Below, in pieces: positions 1-5,445 of a DNA stretch of 6,177 bases. The stretch is from an uncultured Clostridia bacterium (GTDB lineage: Bacteria; Bacillota; Clostridia; TANB77; CAG-508). The stretch is taken from the NCBI GenBank assembly GCA_947628395.1, contig CANQZP010000071.1, positions 1 to 6,177 of the forward strand, read 5' to 3'. The notes beneath the pieces were generated by a model. The model saw nothing but the letters and a program-made list of their open reading frames with translations, ran no database searches and had not been told where the DNA came from. A program made the translations under genes and the position numbers. Every line of letters begins with the position of its first letter. Within the stretch, counting starts at the first letter, position 1.

Positions 1-1
1 C

Positions 2-37
2 GCTGTGGGGACCGATGAGCGCTGTTACATACGTTAG
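2..37 (+). CDS. tnpB: Probable C-terminal tail of an IS200/IS605-family TnpB (partial, 5' end outside window)
   Basis: The frame open from base 2 reads AVGTDERCYIR and stops at TAG 35-37. TnpB (OrfB) is the RNA-guided DNA endonuclease carried by IS200/IS605 and IS607 elements. Many clostridial copies end with a short '-VGT-' tail just after the last zinc-ribbon and RuvC residues, which is what prompts this call. Only 11 residues are visible, so no catalytic motif can be checked. Support comes from the context: the segment is much more GC-rich than the rest of the window, and the stop codon lies inside a long RNA-like hairpin (12-57), as expected where omega RNA overlaps the 3' end of tnpB. 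Another open frame (3-164) also crosses this region and cannot be formally excluded. Confidence 0.4.
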   Translation, partial: AVGTDERCYIR

Positions 38-110
38 TATGGTTACAGCGCCATTGGGGAAGGACAACAAAAAAATAAATAAATCCCTGGGAGCGGTCGT
101 CAAACGCTCC
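12..110 (+). ncRNA. Structured RNA candidate, possible TnpB omega RNA (reRNA)
   Basis: Read as plus-strand RNA, 12-57 folds into one long hairpin. CCGATG (12-17) pairs with CATTGG (52-57), including a G-U wobble that works only on this strand. Then comes a bulged A18, GCGCTGT (19-25) with ACAGCGC (45-51), a small internal loop, and CATAC (28-32) with GTATG (37-41) closed by the loop GTTA. That gives 18 base pairs. A second hairpin (90-110) is followed by AAAATTTTT, which may end transcription or be the TnpA-recognised right-end hairpin. The overlap with the presumed tnpB stop fits omega RNA. It could instead be the 3' end of some other structured RNA. Confidence 0.4.
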
Positions 111-208
111 AAAATTTTTATGCACGTCAAAAAAGCCTATAGATTTTGCGCACTACAAAACCCATAGACTCTTATCTATGTTTATATCTTTATTATTTAA
201 AATACCAC

Positions 209-251
<43 letters not shown>

Positions 252-393
252 CTTGCAAGACTTTCAGCGTTTCTCATTTGTATTTTCTCCTTCATAAAAT
301 TTACATTATTATCTTATATATAAAAAACTAAAATGTCAATTCCAATATTATCACTTTTTAACTTTCTAAACACGTAAGATGAAAACTTACCCC

Positions 394-430
394 AAAAAAG
401 CGGGGTTACTATTTTATAACACCCGCTTTT
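394..430 (-). terminator. Rho-independent terminator of the first toxin-antitoxin operon
   Basis: On the minus strand the arm AAAAGCGGGTGTTA (430-417) pairs with TAACCCCGCTTTT (408-396) around a short AT loop, followed by a run of six T (399-394). It overlaps the last two bases of the toxin stop codon. On the plus strand the same hairpin ends in only four T, so it may terminate weakly in that direction too. Confidence 0.88.
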
Positions 431-783
431 AAATACAATATTTCAATATTAGCTCTTGAATTTCCTTATTAGAAATATTTTCTTTATCTTTCTTATAATA
501 TATTGTAAGGAGATATATAGTCCCATCAGTTTTTACAGCATAATAAATCAATCTATAACCATTAGATTTTCCTGAATGAGTATCAGAATTTGCTATTCTA
601 ACTTTAACAACATTATTTTCATTATCTTTCATTTCTAAATTAGGTATTACATCTCCAACTAAATTTCCGTTTCTTTAGCTCTTCAACTACTTCTTTTACA
701 TCATCAGCAATATTTTTAAATTTTTTATTATACATTTTTATATCTTTATCAAATTTTCTTGTTGTTACTATACTGTAGTTCAC
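429..783 (-). pseudogene. RelE/ParE-like toxin gene broken by a +1 frameshift
   Basis: The gene starts at GTG 783-781, four bases after the antitoxin stop and seven bases after an AAGGAG site (796-791). The first frame reads MNYSIVTTRKFDKDIKMY and on to ELKK, then runs into TAA at 642-640, giving 47 residues. Removing one base near C669 joins it smoothly to the next frame (GNLVGDVIPNLE, then M at 632), giving a 117-residue protein. Its second half contains GYRLIYYAV and IYLLTIYYKKDKENIS, the beta-strand core and C-terminal pattern of RelE/ParE/HigB-type ribonuclease toxins. In that family the toxin cuts mRNA at the ribosome and is held inactive by the upstream antitoxin. As read, the gene makes a truncated toxin, so it is probably inactive. 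A sequencing error or programmed frameshifting are alternatives. Confidence 0.82.
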
Positions 784-787
784 TTAT

Positions 788-967
788 TTACTCCTTCTCT
801 TCCTTTAGTTCTTTGTAAAGCTCATCCCATGTTTTGGGTTTAATTTTTCCTTCTCTTATCAATTTAACTTCTTTCAAACTTTCCTCTAGAGATTCATATA
901 CACTACAATATCTCTCATTTGGTTTTTCTTTTGTAATCTGTCTTTTATAACGAGTTACTGTATTCAT
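788..967 (-). CDS. Antitoxin partner of the RelE/ParE-like toxin
   Basis: This 59-residue protein starts at ATG 967, chosen because AGGAGGG (980-974) sits six bases upstream. A longer frame starting at 1012 has no such site. The N-terminus (MNTVTRYKRQITKEKPNERY) is basic. The middle (VYESLEESLKEVKLIREGKI) and the end (KTWDELYKELKEEKE) are helical and charged, the pattern of small antitoxins encoded directly before RelE/ParE toxins: a DNA- or dimer-binding N-terminus and a C-terminal helix that wraps the toxin. The frame is intact although the toxin gene next to it is frameshifted. I cannot assign it firmly to a named antitoxin family; the call rests on size, composition and the four-base gap to the toxin start. 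Such proteins usually repress their own operon. Confidence 0.75.
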   Translation of the reverse strand: MNTVTRYKRQITKEKPNERYCSVYESLEESLKEVKLIREGKIKPKTWDELYKELKEEKE

Positions 968-1010
968 ACTTATCCCTCCTATCTTTCTTTTCATAATTAT
1001 CACGCCTTTC

Positions 1011-1046
1011 AATTAAATATTATTTTTATTTTAATAATATTTAATT
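1011..1046. promoter_or_regulatory. 14-bp perfect inverted repeat upstream of the antitoxin gene
   Basis: AATTAAATATTATT (1011-1024) and AATAATATTTAATT (1033-1046) are exact reverse complements around an 8-bp spacer. The repeat lies about 44 bp upstream of the antitoxin start. It could be the operator for toxin-antitoxin autoregulation, or a hairpin in the 5' untranslated RNA. Its A+T composition raises the chance of coincidence, but 14 perfect pairs are more than expected. Confidence 0.55.
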
Positions 1047-1075
1047 AAAAAAATTGTAATTTTCTGCATATTTTC

Positions 1076-1103
1076 TTTATAAAATATATACATTTTTTTA
1101 CAA
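1076..1103 (-). promoter_or_regulatory. Possible sigma-A promoter of the first toxin-antitoxin operon
   Basis: On the minus strand TTGTAA (1103-1098) and TATAAA (1081-1076) are separated by 16 bp, placing a start near 1069, just before the inverted repeat at 1011-1046. In DNA this AT-rich such matches are common, so this is only a candidate. Confidence 0.35.
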
Positions 1104-1145
1104 AAAGTCGATATTTTTCATCAAAATAATATAGTTTTTATTATC

Positions 1146-1173
1146 TTGTAATACAATTGTAACATAATTGTAA
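1146..1173. repeat. Three TTGTAA boxes at exact 11-bp spacing
   Basis: TTGTAA occurs at 1146-1151, 1157-1162 and 1168-1173, each separated by 5 bp. On the minus strand this reads TTACAA-N5-TTACAA-N5-TTACAA. Direct hexamer repeats with an 11-bp period are the classic binding pattern of PhoB/OmpR-family response regulators. The site lies between the end of birA and the toxin-antitoxin operon, about 180 bp upstream of the antitoxin start. The rest of the 1013-1217 gap holds no gene. Confidence 0.5.
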
Positions 1174-1217
1174 GTTTTTGGCAAGATTTTATTTTTATAC
1201 ATAATAAAAAATTAGGT

Positions 1218-1787
1218 TTATTTTATAAAATTTAAATATTCCTTCTCAAATTTTTCTAAAAATCCTTTTAATATCTCTATTTTATCGAATTTAAGTGAAT
1301 ACTCTTTTTTTAATGATGTTGCTGTTTCTTTAATTTCTTCTGGAAATTTTTCTTGATTTATATTTAGTCCTATTCCTATAATTAAATTTTCTACTTTTTC
1401 TCCTTTTAAGCTTGTTTCCGTAAGGATTCCGCATACCTTTTTATTGTTTAAAATCAAGTCATTTGGCTCTTTTATTTTTAAATTTATATCATATAACTCT
1501 TTTAAAATTTCTACAAAAACTTCAGCAATTTTTTTAGTTAGACCTTCTAATTTTTTTACTTTGCAATTTGGATATAGTAAAATAGAAAAAGTCAAATTTT
1601 CTCCTTTTGAAGAATACCATTTTCTATCATGTGTTCCTACTCCATTTTTTTGAAAATCAGTTATAACTACTGTGCCATTTTCTAAATTAGATATGTTATT
1701 TTTTATATACTTTTGAGTTGAATCTATTTCTTCAAAATAGATTACCTTTTTTCCTAAGAAATCTGTTTTTAAATTTTTTAACTCCAT
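1218..1787 (-). CDS. birA: Biotin--protein ligase, single-domain (no HTH)
   Basis: This cytoplasmic enzyme makes biotinyl-AMP from biotin and ATP and attaches biotin to a lysine of carrier proteins such as the acetyl-CoA carboxylase subunit. The 189 residues cover only the BPL/LplA catalytic fold: EIDSTQKYIK (20-29), the nucleotide/biotin loop GVGTHDRKW (49-57), KEPND (106-110, usually KWPND), KVCGILTE (117-124) and GIGLNIN (138-144). There is no N-terminal winged helix, so it should not act as the biotin repressor, and the usual small C-terminal domain is absent or vestigial. The loop departs from the textbook GRGRRGRKW; the position of E. coli Arg118 is Thr52. Lipoate ligase is a less likely alternative. 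The gene begins 10 bp after the pepF stop with AAGGA overlapping that stop, so both are one operon. I see no clear terminator after it. Confidence 0.88.
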   Translation of the reverse strand: MELKNLKTDFLGKKVIYFEEIDSTQKYIKNNISNLENGTVVITDFQKNGVGTHDRKWYSSKGENLTFSILLYPNCKVKKLEGLTKKIAEVFVEILKELYDINLKIKEPNDLILNNKKVCGILTETSLKGEKVENLIIGIGLNINQEKFPEEIKETATSLKKEYSLKFDKIEILKGFLEKFEKEYLNFIK

Positions 1788-1797
1788 TTTATATTCC

Positions 1798-3564
1798 TTA
1801 AATTAGTTTTTTAAATTCTTCTAAATCTTTCTTGAAGTTTTCAAAAGCTTCTTCATATATTTTATCATCTAAAGGATTTACACCTGCTGAAGAAAGTAAT
1901 TCTACTGGGCTTTTACTTGAACCTGATTTTAAGAAATTCAAGTATTTTTCTATTTGCTCTGAATCTCCTTTTGCTACTCTTTCAGCTATTACCGATGAAA
2001 CACACATTCCAACAGTATATTTATATACATAGTAATTATAGTAAAAATGTGGAACTCCAAAACATGTATATCTAGAGAATTCATGCTCTTTTACTCTTCC
2101 ACCATAATATTTTTCAGTTAAATCTGCATATATATCTGTAATTGTTTTTGCAGATAAACCTTCATTATTTGCAGCTTTTTCATGTAATATATTTTCAAAT
2201 TCTGCAAAAAATGGTTGACGGTAACATGTTCCTATAAATTCATCTAATTTTCTATAAAGTAAAAATGCTTTTTCTTCTTTAGTAGAAGCCTTTTTAATAA
2301 GTAAATCCATAAGTAAATTTTCATTTACTGTTGATGCTACTTCTGCTACAAAAATTCTATAATCACTATTTATATAGTCTTGATTATGATTTGATAAATA
2401 TGAATGAACTGAATGTCCTAATTCATGAATTATAGTAAATATTGACTCAACATCTCCTATAAAACTTGCTAGTATATATGGATTTGAGTCATAACAACCA
2501 GATGAATATGCACCATGTCTTTTTCCTTCATGTGGCATATAATCAATCCATCTTTCTTCTCTAGCTTTTTCTAATATTTTTCTATAATCCGGTCCGAAAT
2601 TTTTAGTTGCTTCATAAATTAATTCAAAGGCATCATCTAAAGAATATTTTTTATCTGGTGCTTTTACTATAGGATATCTTAAGTCATACATTTCTAATTT
2701 TTCTTTTCCCATTAGTTTTTTCACAACATCTAAATATTCTAAATAATATTCATGATATTTATTATTTGCCATCTCTAAAACTTTGTAGAATAATTCTTTA
2801 GTAACCTCATCTCCAAACACACTTGCATCTAGTGGTGTATCGAACTTTCTTACTTTAGAATAAAATGCGTCTTTCTTCATTGTTCCTTCTAATGTATTTG
2901 CATATACATTAGCAAATTTTTTATACTCACAATTTAAATTTTCATAAGCTTGTTTTCTTATACTTTCATCTTCGCTTTTTAAAAATTCTTTAGCTGTTTC
3001 TTCATTTAAGAAGTGTTCTTTTCCATCTATTACAACAGGTTTAAATGTTGGTCTTATTGATGAATAAGTTTTATATGAGTTTTCAAGCACTCCTCCTGCT
3101 AAAGATAAAACCTCCTCTACCTCATCACTTAATATGTGTGGCTTTGTTCTTAAAACATGATTTATAAAGTTTGTATATTTTTTACATCTGTCATCTTCTA
3201 ATATTTTTTTAGCCTTATCCTCATTTTTTAATATCTCTAAATCTACAAATACTGTTTTATTATTATAGTTTTCTAATAATCCCATTATATTTGCATTTAA
3301 TGTTTGCATTTCTTGATTTTCTGGCTCTACATCCACAGATAAATGTGAAAATGTGTATAACTTTTCCATTTTTCTATTGATAAATTCTATTAAAGCCATA
3401 AATTCTATAAATTCATCTGCTGAATTTAAAAATTTTCCTTTATATTTTTCTATCTCATTTAATTTATTTTTTGCTTCTTCAAATTCTTTTTCATATTCTT
3501 CTTTATTCTTATACATTCTGCTTAAGTCCCACTTGTATTTTTCTTCAATTTCTTCTCTTTTCAT
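1798..3564 (-). CDS. pepF: Oligoendopeptidase F, M3B-family zinc metallopeptidase
   Basis: A 588-residue cytoplasmic peptidase that cuts short peptides internally, serving peptide recycling and nutrition. The N-terminus KYKWDLSRMYKNKEEYE is typical of PepF, with a long helical oligopeptidase-F region over roughly 115-185. The catalytic zinc site is HELGH at 380-384 (H380 and H384 bind zinc, E381 is the base), with E408 in FVAEVAST as the third ligand. Downstream, CFGVPHFYYNYYVYKYTVG (501-519) supplies the Tyr/His substrate- and transition-state-binding residues of the family. The length matches full PepF proteins and the frame is intact. The start ATG 3564-3562 has a near-perfect AAGGAGGT (3578-3571). 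No signal peptide is present. It is the first gene of an operon with birA, probably read from the extended -10 promoter at 3634-3642. Confidence 0.96.
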   Translation of the reverse strand: MKREEIEEKYKWDLSRMYKNKEEYEKEFEEAKNKLNEIEKYKGKFLNSADEFIEFMALIEFINRKMEKLYTFSHLSVDVEPENQEMQTLNANIMGLLENYNNKTVFVDLEILKNEDKAKKILEDDRCKKYTNFINHVLRTKPHILSDEVEEVLSLAGGVLENSYKTYSSIRPTFKPVVIDGKEHFLNEETAKEFLKSEDESIRKQAYENLNCEYKKFANVYANTLEGTMKKDAFYSKVRKFDTPLDASVFGDEVTKELFYKVLEMANNKYHEYYLEYLDVVKKLMGKEKLEMYDLRYPIVKAPDKKYSLDDAFELIYEATKNFGPDYRKILEKAREERWIDYMPHEGKRHGAYSSGCYDSNPYILASFIGDVESIFTIIHELGHSVHSYLSNHNQDYINSDYRIFVAEVASTVNENLLMDLLIKKASTKEEKAFLLYRKLDEFIGTCYRQPFFAEFENILHEKAANNEGLSAKTITDIYADLTEKYYGGRVKEHEFSRYTCFGVPHFYYNYYVYKYTVGMCVSSVIAERVAKGDSEQIEKYLNFLKSGSSKSPVELLSSAGVNPLDDKIYEEAFENFKKDLEEFKKLI

Positions 3565-3611
3565 TTAAGTACCTCCTTTTTCAATTATGTATTTTATCAC
3601 AAATAATAAAG

Positions 3612-3626
3612 CAGACGCAAGGTCTG
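3612..3626 (-). other. Small hairpin in the pepF 5' leader
   Basis: CAGAC (3612-3616) and GTCTG (3622-3626) form a 5-bp stem with a 5-base loop immediately after the predicted transcription start. It could stabilise the 5' end of the message. No known riboswitch is recognised in this short leader. Confidence 0.35.
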
Positions 3627-3633
3627 ATGATAA

Positions 3634-3642
3634 ATTATACCA
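3634..3642 (-). promoter_or_regulatory. Extended -10 promoter for pepF-birA
   Basis: The minus strand reads TGGTATAAT (3642-3634), a perfect TATAAT with the TGn extension that can replace a good -35 element; no convincing -35 lies 16-18 bp upstream. The predicted start near 3627 leaves a leader of about 60 bases before pepF. Confidence 0.6.
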
Positions 3643-3767
3643 TTTATATATTATTTACTTTTTTAGTATCTCAATGCATTATTTTTTACAAAACAATTTT
3701 CTTTCAAAAAATATAGAAATTATATTTTAAATATGATAATATATATTAAGAATAAAAAGAGGTGCTT

Positions 3768-4091
3768 ATGGAAAAATTAAATATAAATACGATAAAACAG
3801 CTAATTAAAGATGGAAAAATAAGATGGACTAATCATTTAGTAATTAGATTATTACAAAGAAATATAACTCAACATGATATTGAAAATGCTCTTTTATCTG
3901 GAGAAATAATAGAACAATATGAAGATGATTATCCTTATCCTAGCTGTTTAGTTTATGGAGTAAATCTAAATAATGAAATTTTACATATAGTCTGTGGCTC
4001 AAATGGAAAAGAGTTATGGATTATCACAGCATATTATCCTGATATTGTAGAATGGGAAAAAGATTTGAAAACAAGAAAGGAAATTAAATAA
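3768..4091 (+). CDS. DUF4258-family protein, likely toxin-like partner of a YgiT zinc-finger protein
   Basis: A 107-residue protein. The start ATG 3768 is preferred over an in-frame GTG at 3762 because AGAGG (3758-3762) then lies five bases upstream. After a short N-terminal helix it carries HLVIRLLQRNIT (23-34), GEIIEQYEDDYPYPSCLVYG (45-64), a strand around ILHIVCG (71-77), and ELWIITAYYPDIVEW (82-96). This is the DUF4258 pattern, a small alpha/beta fold comparable to RelE/MqsR-type toxins, with conserved His23, Arg27 and Arg31 as candidate functional residues. A YgiT/MqsA-type zinc-finger gene follows after two bases, the standard pairing for this family. By analogy it may be an mRNA-cutting toxin, but members have little direct characterisation. 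It is divergent from pepF and has its own AT-rich upstream region (3643-3757) without an unambiguous promoter. Confidence 0.83.
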   Translation: MEKLNINTIKQLIKDGKIRWTNHLVIRLLQRNITQHDIENALLSGEIIEQYEDDYPYPSCLVYGVNLNNEILHIVCGSNGKELWIITAYYPDIVEWEKDLKTRKEIK

Positions 4092-4093
4092 TT

Positions 4094-4324
4094 ATGAATT
4101 GTCTAATGTGTAAAGGAATTTTAGAAAATAAAAATACAACCTTTATGGTTGAATTAAATAATTGTATTATTATTATTAAAAATGTGCCATCTCAAGTATG
4201 TAAACAATGTGGTGAAGTATCTTATAGTAATGAAGTTGCAAAACAATTAGAAAAGCTAGTAAATTCCGTTAAAAATTCAATTACTGAAATTACAGTAATT
4301 AATTATACTGAAAAAGTAGCTTAA
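4094..4324 (+). CDS. YgiT/MqsA-type zinc-finger antitoxin-like protein
   Basis: A 76-residue protein with two cysteine pairs, C3-x2-C6 and C36-x2-C39 (VCKQCGE), forming the YgiT-type zinc finger found at the N-terminus of the MqsA antitoxin. Between them lies a beta-rich stretch (NNCIIIIKNVPSQ), and the C-terminus (SNEVAKQLEKLVNSV) is helical. Full-length MqsA has a second, helix-turn-helix domain that binds DNA; that domain is absent here, as in many YgiT-only partners of DUF4258 proteins, so any repressor role is uncertain. It starts two bases after the upstream stop, with AAAGGAA (4076-4082) at a rather long distance of 11 bases, suggesting coupled translation. An 8-bp perfect inverted repeat (4279-4286 with 4293-4300) lies within the C-terminal codons and has no known role. 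Confidence 0.87.
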   Translation: MNCLMCKGILENKNTTFMVELNNCIIIIKNVPSQVCKQCGEVSYSNEVAKQLEKLVNSVKNSITEITVINYTEKVA

Positions 4325-4404
4325 AAAATATAAAAATTAATAACTCTAAATCCATTATTTATTTTTTATTTGCTTATAATTTTTAAGCTTAATTATTACG
4401 CAAA

Positions 4405-4458
4405 AATAGAGGACTTTCTATTATGCTTTACTTATTTTAGCATTAATTGTCCTCTATT
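4405..4458. terminator. Bidirectional terminator between convergent genes
   Basis: AATAGAGGAC (4405-4414) pairs perfectly with GTCCTCTATT (4449-4458). The 34-base loop holds a second small hairpin, ATGCT (4423-4427) with AGCAT (4439-4443). T-rich DNA follows on the plus side (ATTTTTAT), and on the minus side the stem runs into TTTTTG. It serves both the DUF4258/YgiT pair and the convergent gene ending at 4463. No gene lies between 4325 and 4462. Confidence 0.85.
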
Positions 4459-4462
4459 ATTT

Positions 4463-4897
4463 TTATAAATATTTTTTTAATGTTTCAACGCTATCTTCTT
4501 GCATTGTCACAAAATCATGTAAAATTGATTTTACATCTTTATTCAAATTATCATTATGATTTATTAATCTTCTGCCTTCAATTATTCCCATATTTGTACC
4601 TTGCATTAGTAATTCTGAGATTTTTGAACTACTTTGATCTGTCATTGTTTTCATTTGTACACCATACCAAGTCATCATTTTATTCATAGCATTTGTTTCG
4701 TGTGGCTCTTTATCACTATAATTTGAATATACTTCATTTACTCTTCTAGATATATCTTTATATTTGTTATATTCTATATCTAATGTATTTTTTAAACTAT
4801 CATCTTTAACTTTGTCTGATACAAATTCGATTGCATCCATTCCCATTGTTGCTCCTTTATTTACCTCATCTAATACGTTTAAATTATTATTATCCAT
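4463..4897 (-). CDS. Conserved clostridial all-helical protein of unknown function
   Basis: A 144-residue protein starting at ATG 4897 with AGGAGGAG six bases upstream. It is predicted almost wholly helical, with no signal peptide or membrane segment. The C-terminal half TDQSSSKISELLMQGTNMGI (86-105) then KKYL at the end resembles a family of short, ferritin-like four-helix proteins that I recall as unnamed hypotheticals in many Clostridia; this is memory, not a search. GATMGMDAIEFV (15-26) and GTNMGIIEGRRL (100-111) look like two copies of one helix start, consistent with an internally duplicated helical hairpin. The Glu/His pattern needed for a di-iron ferritin site is not obvious, so metal binding is not claimed. 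The gene is convergent with the YgiT gene, and its upstream region runs into the palindromic element at 4936-5139. Confidence 0.75.
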   Translation of the reverse strand: MDNNNLNVLDEVNKGATMGMDAIEFVSDKVKDDSLKNTLDIEYNKYKDISRRVNEVYSNYSDKEPHETNAMNKMMTWYGVQMKTMTDQSSSKISELLMQGTNMGIIEGRRLINHNDNLNKDVKSILHDFVTMQEDSVETLKKYL

Positions 4898-4935
4898 AAT
4901 TTTCTCCTCCTATATAAATAATATTTTTAGTAAAA

Positions 4936-5139
4936 CAGTACAATAATTGATTTTGTTAATAGCTTTGCTGTCGCAACTTTACATTAAAATGTATTTCGTA
5001 GGGGCGATTTTAATCGCCCGTCCTTCGAAGAAAATGCGAAATACAAAACATAATCTGTAAGTTGCTTCAATCGCACTCGCCTGAAAAATCAGGCTCGTTT
5101 GGTCGCTGCGCAGCTATTTAAAAATCAATTATTGTACTG
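4936..5139. mobile_element. MITE-like nested palindromic element, 204 bp
   Basis: CAGTACAATAATTGATTTT at 4936-4954 is the exact reverse complement of 5121-5139, a 19-bp perfect terminal inverted repeat. The pairing continues imperfectly inwards: AATAGCT (4959-4965) with AGCTATT (5112-5118), GCAACTT (4973-4979) with AAGTTGC (5059-5065), and GTATTTCG (4991-4998) with CGAAATAC (5037-5044). The right arm carries an extra hairpin, GCCTGA-AAAA-TCAGGC (5079-5094). No protein is encoded. Perfect ends, small size and lack of a transposase gene fit a miniature inverted-repeat element. No clear target duplication is visible at the edges, and a palindromic regulatory region is the alternative. It fills most of the 4898-5257 gap between two divergent genes. 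Confidence 0.7.
4991..5044. repeat. Inner palindromic module with CTTCGAAG core
   Basis: The outer arms GTATTTCG (4991-4998) and CGAAATAC (5037-5044) enclose GGGCGATT-TT-AATCGCCC (5002-5019), an 8-bp GC-rich hairpin, and the palindrome CTTCGAAG (5023-5030). The GC content stands out sharply from the surrounding DNA. CTTCGAAG followed by a GCAAAATAC/GCGAAATAC-type arm recurs in the repeat at 6057-6120. Confidence 0.8.
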
Positions 5140-5203
5140 CTTTTGCATACTATTAGCAATTATCAATTTTAGTTTTTGTATTTTTTTCTTGTTTATTCAT
5201 TTT

Positions 5204-5231
5204 TTGAATTTTTTCGAATATTATTTATTAA
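5204..5231 (+). promoter_or_regulatory. Possible promoter of the 57-residue protein gene
   Basis: TTGAAT (5204-5209) and TATTAA (5226-5231) are 16 bp apart, giving a start near 5238 and a very short leader before the Shine-Dalgarno site. The surrounding DNA is almost pure A+T, so this is weak. CATACTAT at 5146-5153 resembles the -10 box of sporulation sigma factors, but I found no matching -35. Confidence 0.25.
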
Positions 5232-5257
5232 ATTTTAAAAAATATTGGAGGTTTTCT

Positions 5258-5431
5258 ATGGATAAAAATAATGATTGGCCATATTCAAGCTCTTTTGATA
5301 TGCAAGATCCTTTTAATCCTTTAGCTCAATATGAACAAGGATATGCGTATTATAAATTTTTGACTCAACAAATTGAATATAAAATAAAATGTAAAGAATT
5401 AGAAAAATTAATGAATAATAAAGCTGGTTAA
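5258..5431 (+). CDS. Small protein of unknown function (57 aa)
   Basis: The start ATG 5258 is chosen because TTGGAGG (5245-5251) lies six bases upstream. The same frame is open back to 5099, but that part runs through the palindromic element and lacks a ribosome-binding site. The protein begins with a polar, proline- and aromatic-rich segment (NNDWPYSSSFDMQDPFNP, 4-21). It then has a Tyr-rich stretch (YEQGYAYYKFL, 24-34) and an amphipathic Lys/Glu helix to the end (QQIEYKIKCKELEKLM, 36-51). There is no signal peptide or membrane segment. I do not recognise the family. Small Tyr- and Pro-rich proteins occur among spore-coat components of Clostridia, but it lacks the CotJA signature and that role is only a guess. 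It reads away from the helical-protein gene across the palindrome. Confidence 0.7.
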   Translation: MDKNNDWPYSSSFDMQDPFNPLAQYEQGYAYYKFLTQQIEYKIKCKELEKLMNNKAG

Positions 5432-5445
5432 ATTAAAAATTAAGG

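Larger units (their letters stand above)
1..130 (+). mobile_element. Putative right end of an IS200/IS605-like element
   Basis: This stretch combines a probable tnpB tail, a GC-rich hairpin over the stop codon and a second hairpin (GGAGCG 90-95 with CGCTCC 105-110, 9-nt loop). Seventeen to twenty bases after that hairpin comes TCAA at 127-130. IS200/IS605 elements have no terminal inverted repeats; their TnpA recognises a subterminal hairpin and cuts at a short tetranucleotide near it, and TCAA is the right-end cleavage tetranucleotide of IS608. The boundary at 130 is therefore an inference by analogy. No left end or tnpA is in the window. Confidence 0.35.

Noticed and set aside
1..120. Known riboswitch at the GC-rich left end
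   Set aside because: Compared from memory with SAM, cobalamin, c-di-AMP, c-di-GMP, lysine, M-box and T-box consensus motifs; none fits.
3..164. Open frame through the GC-rich left end, with a Met at 15
   Set aside because: It overlaps the long hairpin, lacks a ribosome-binding site, and its sequence resembles no protein I know; the hairpin and the tnpB-tail reading explain the region better.
1444..1653. Plus-strand frame opposite birA
   Set aside because: A shadow of the well-supported minus-strand gene; no start signal. The plus-strand frames at 1832-2032 and 3353-3568 opposite pepF are rejected for the same reason.
3471..3716. Hydrophobic plus-strand frame overlapping the pepF start and promoter
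   Set aside because: Phe/Ile/Leu-rich composition is typical of the reverse of AT-rich coding DNA, and it runs across the pepF leader and extended -10 promoter.
5099..5257. N-terminal extension of the 57-residue protein with a membrane-like stretch
   Set aside because: It runs through the right arm of the palindrome and AT-rich leader; the start at 5258 has a proper ribosome-binding site and the upstream part has none.
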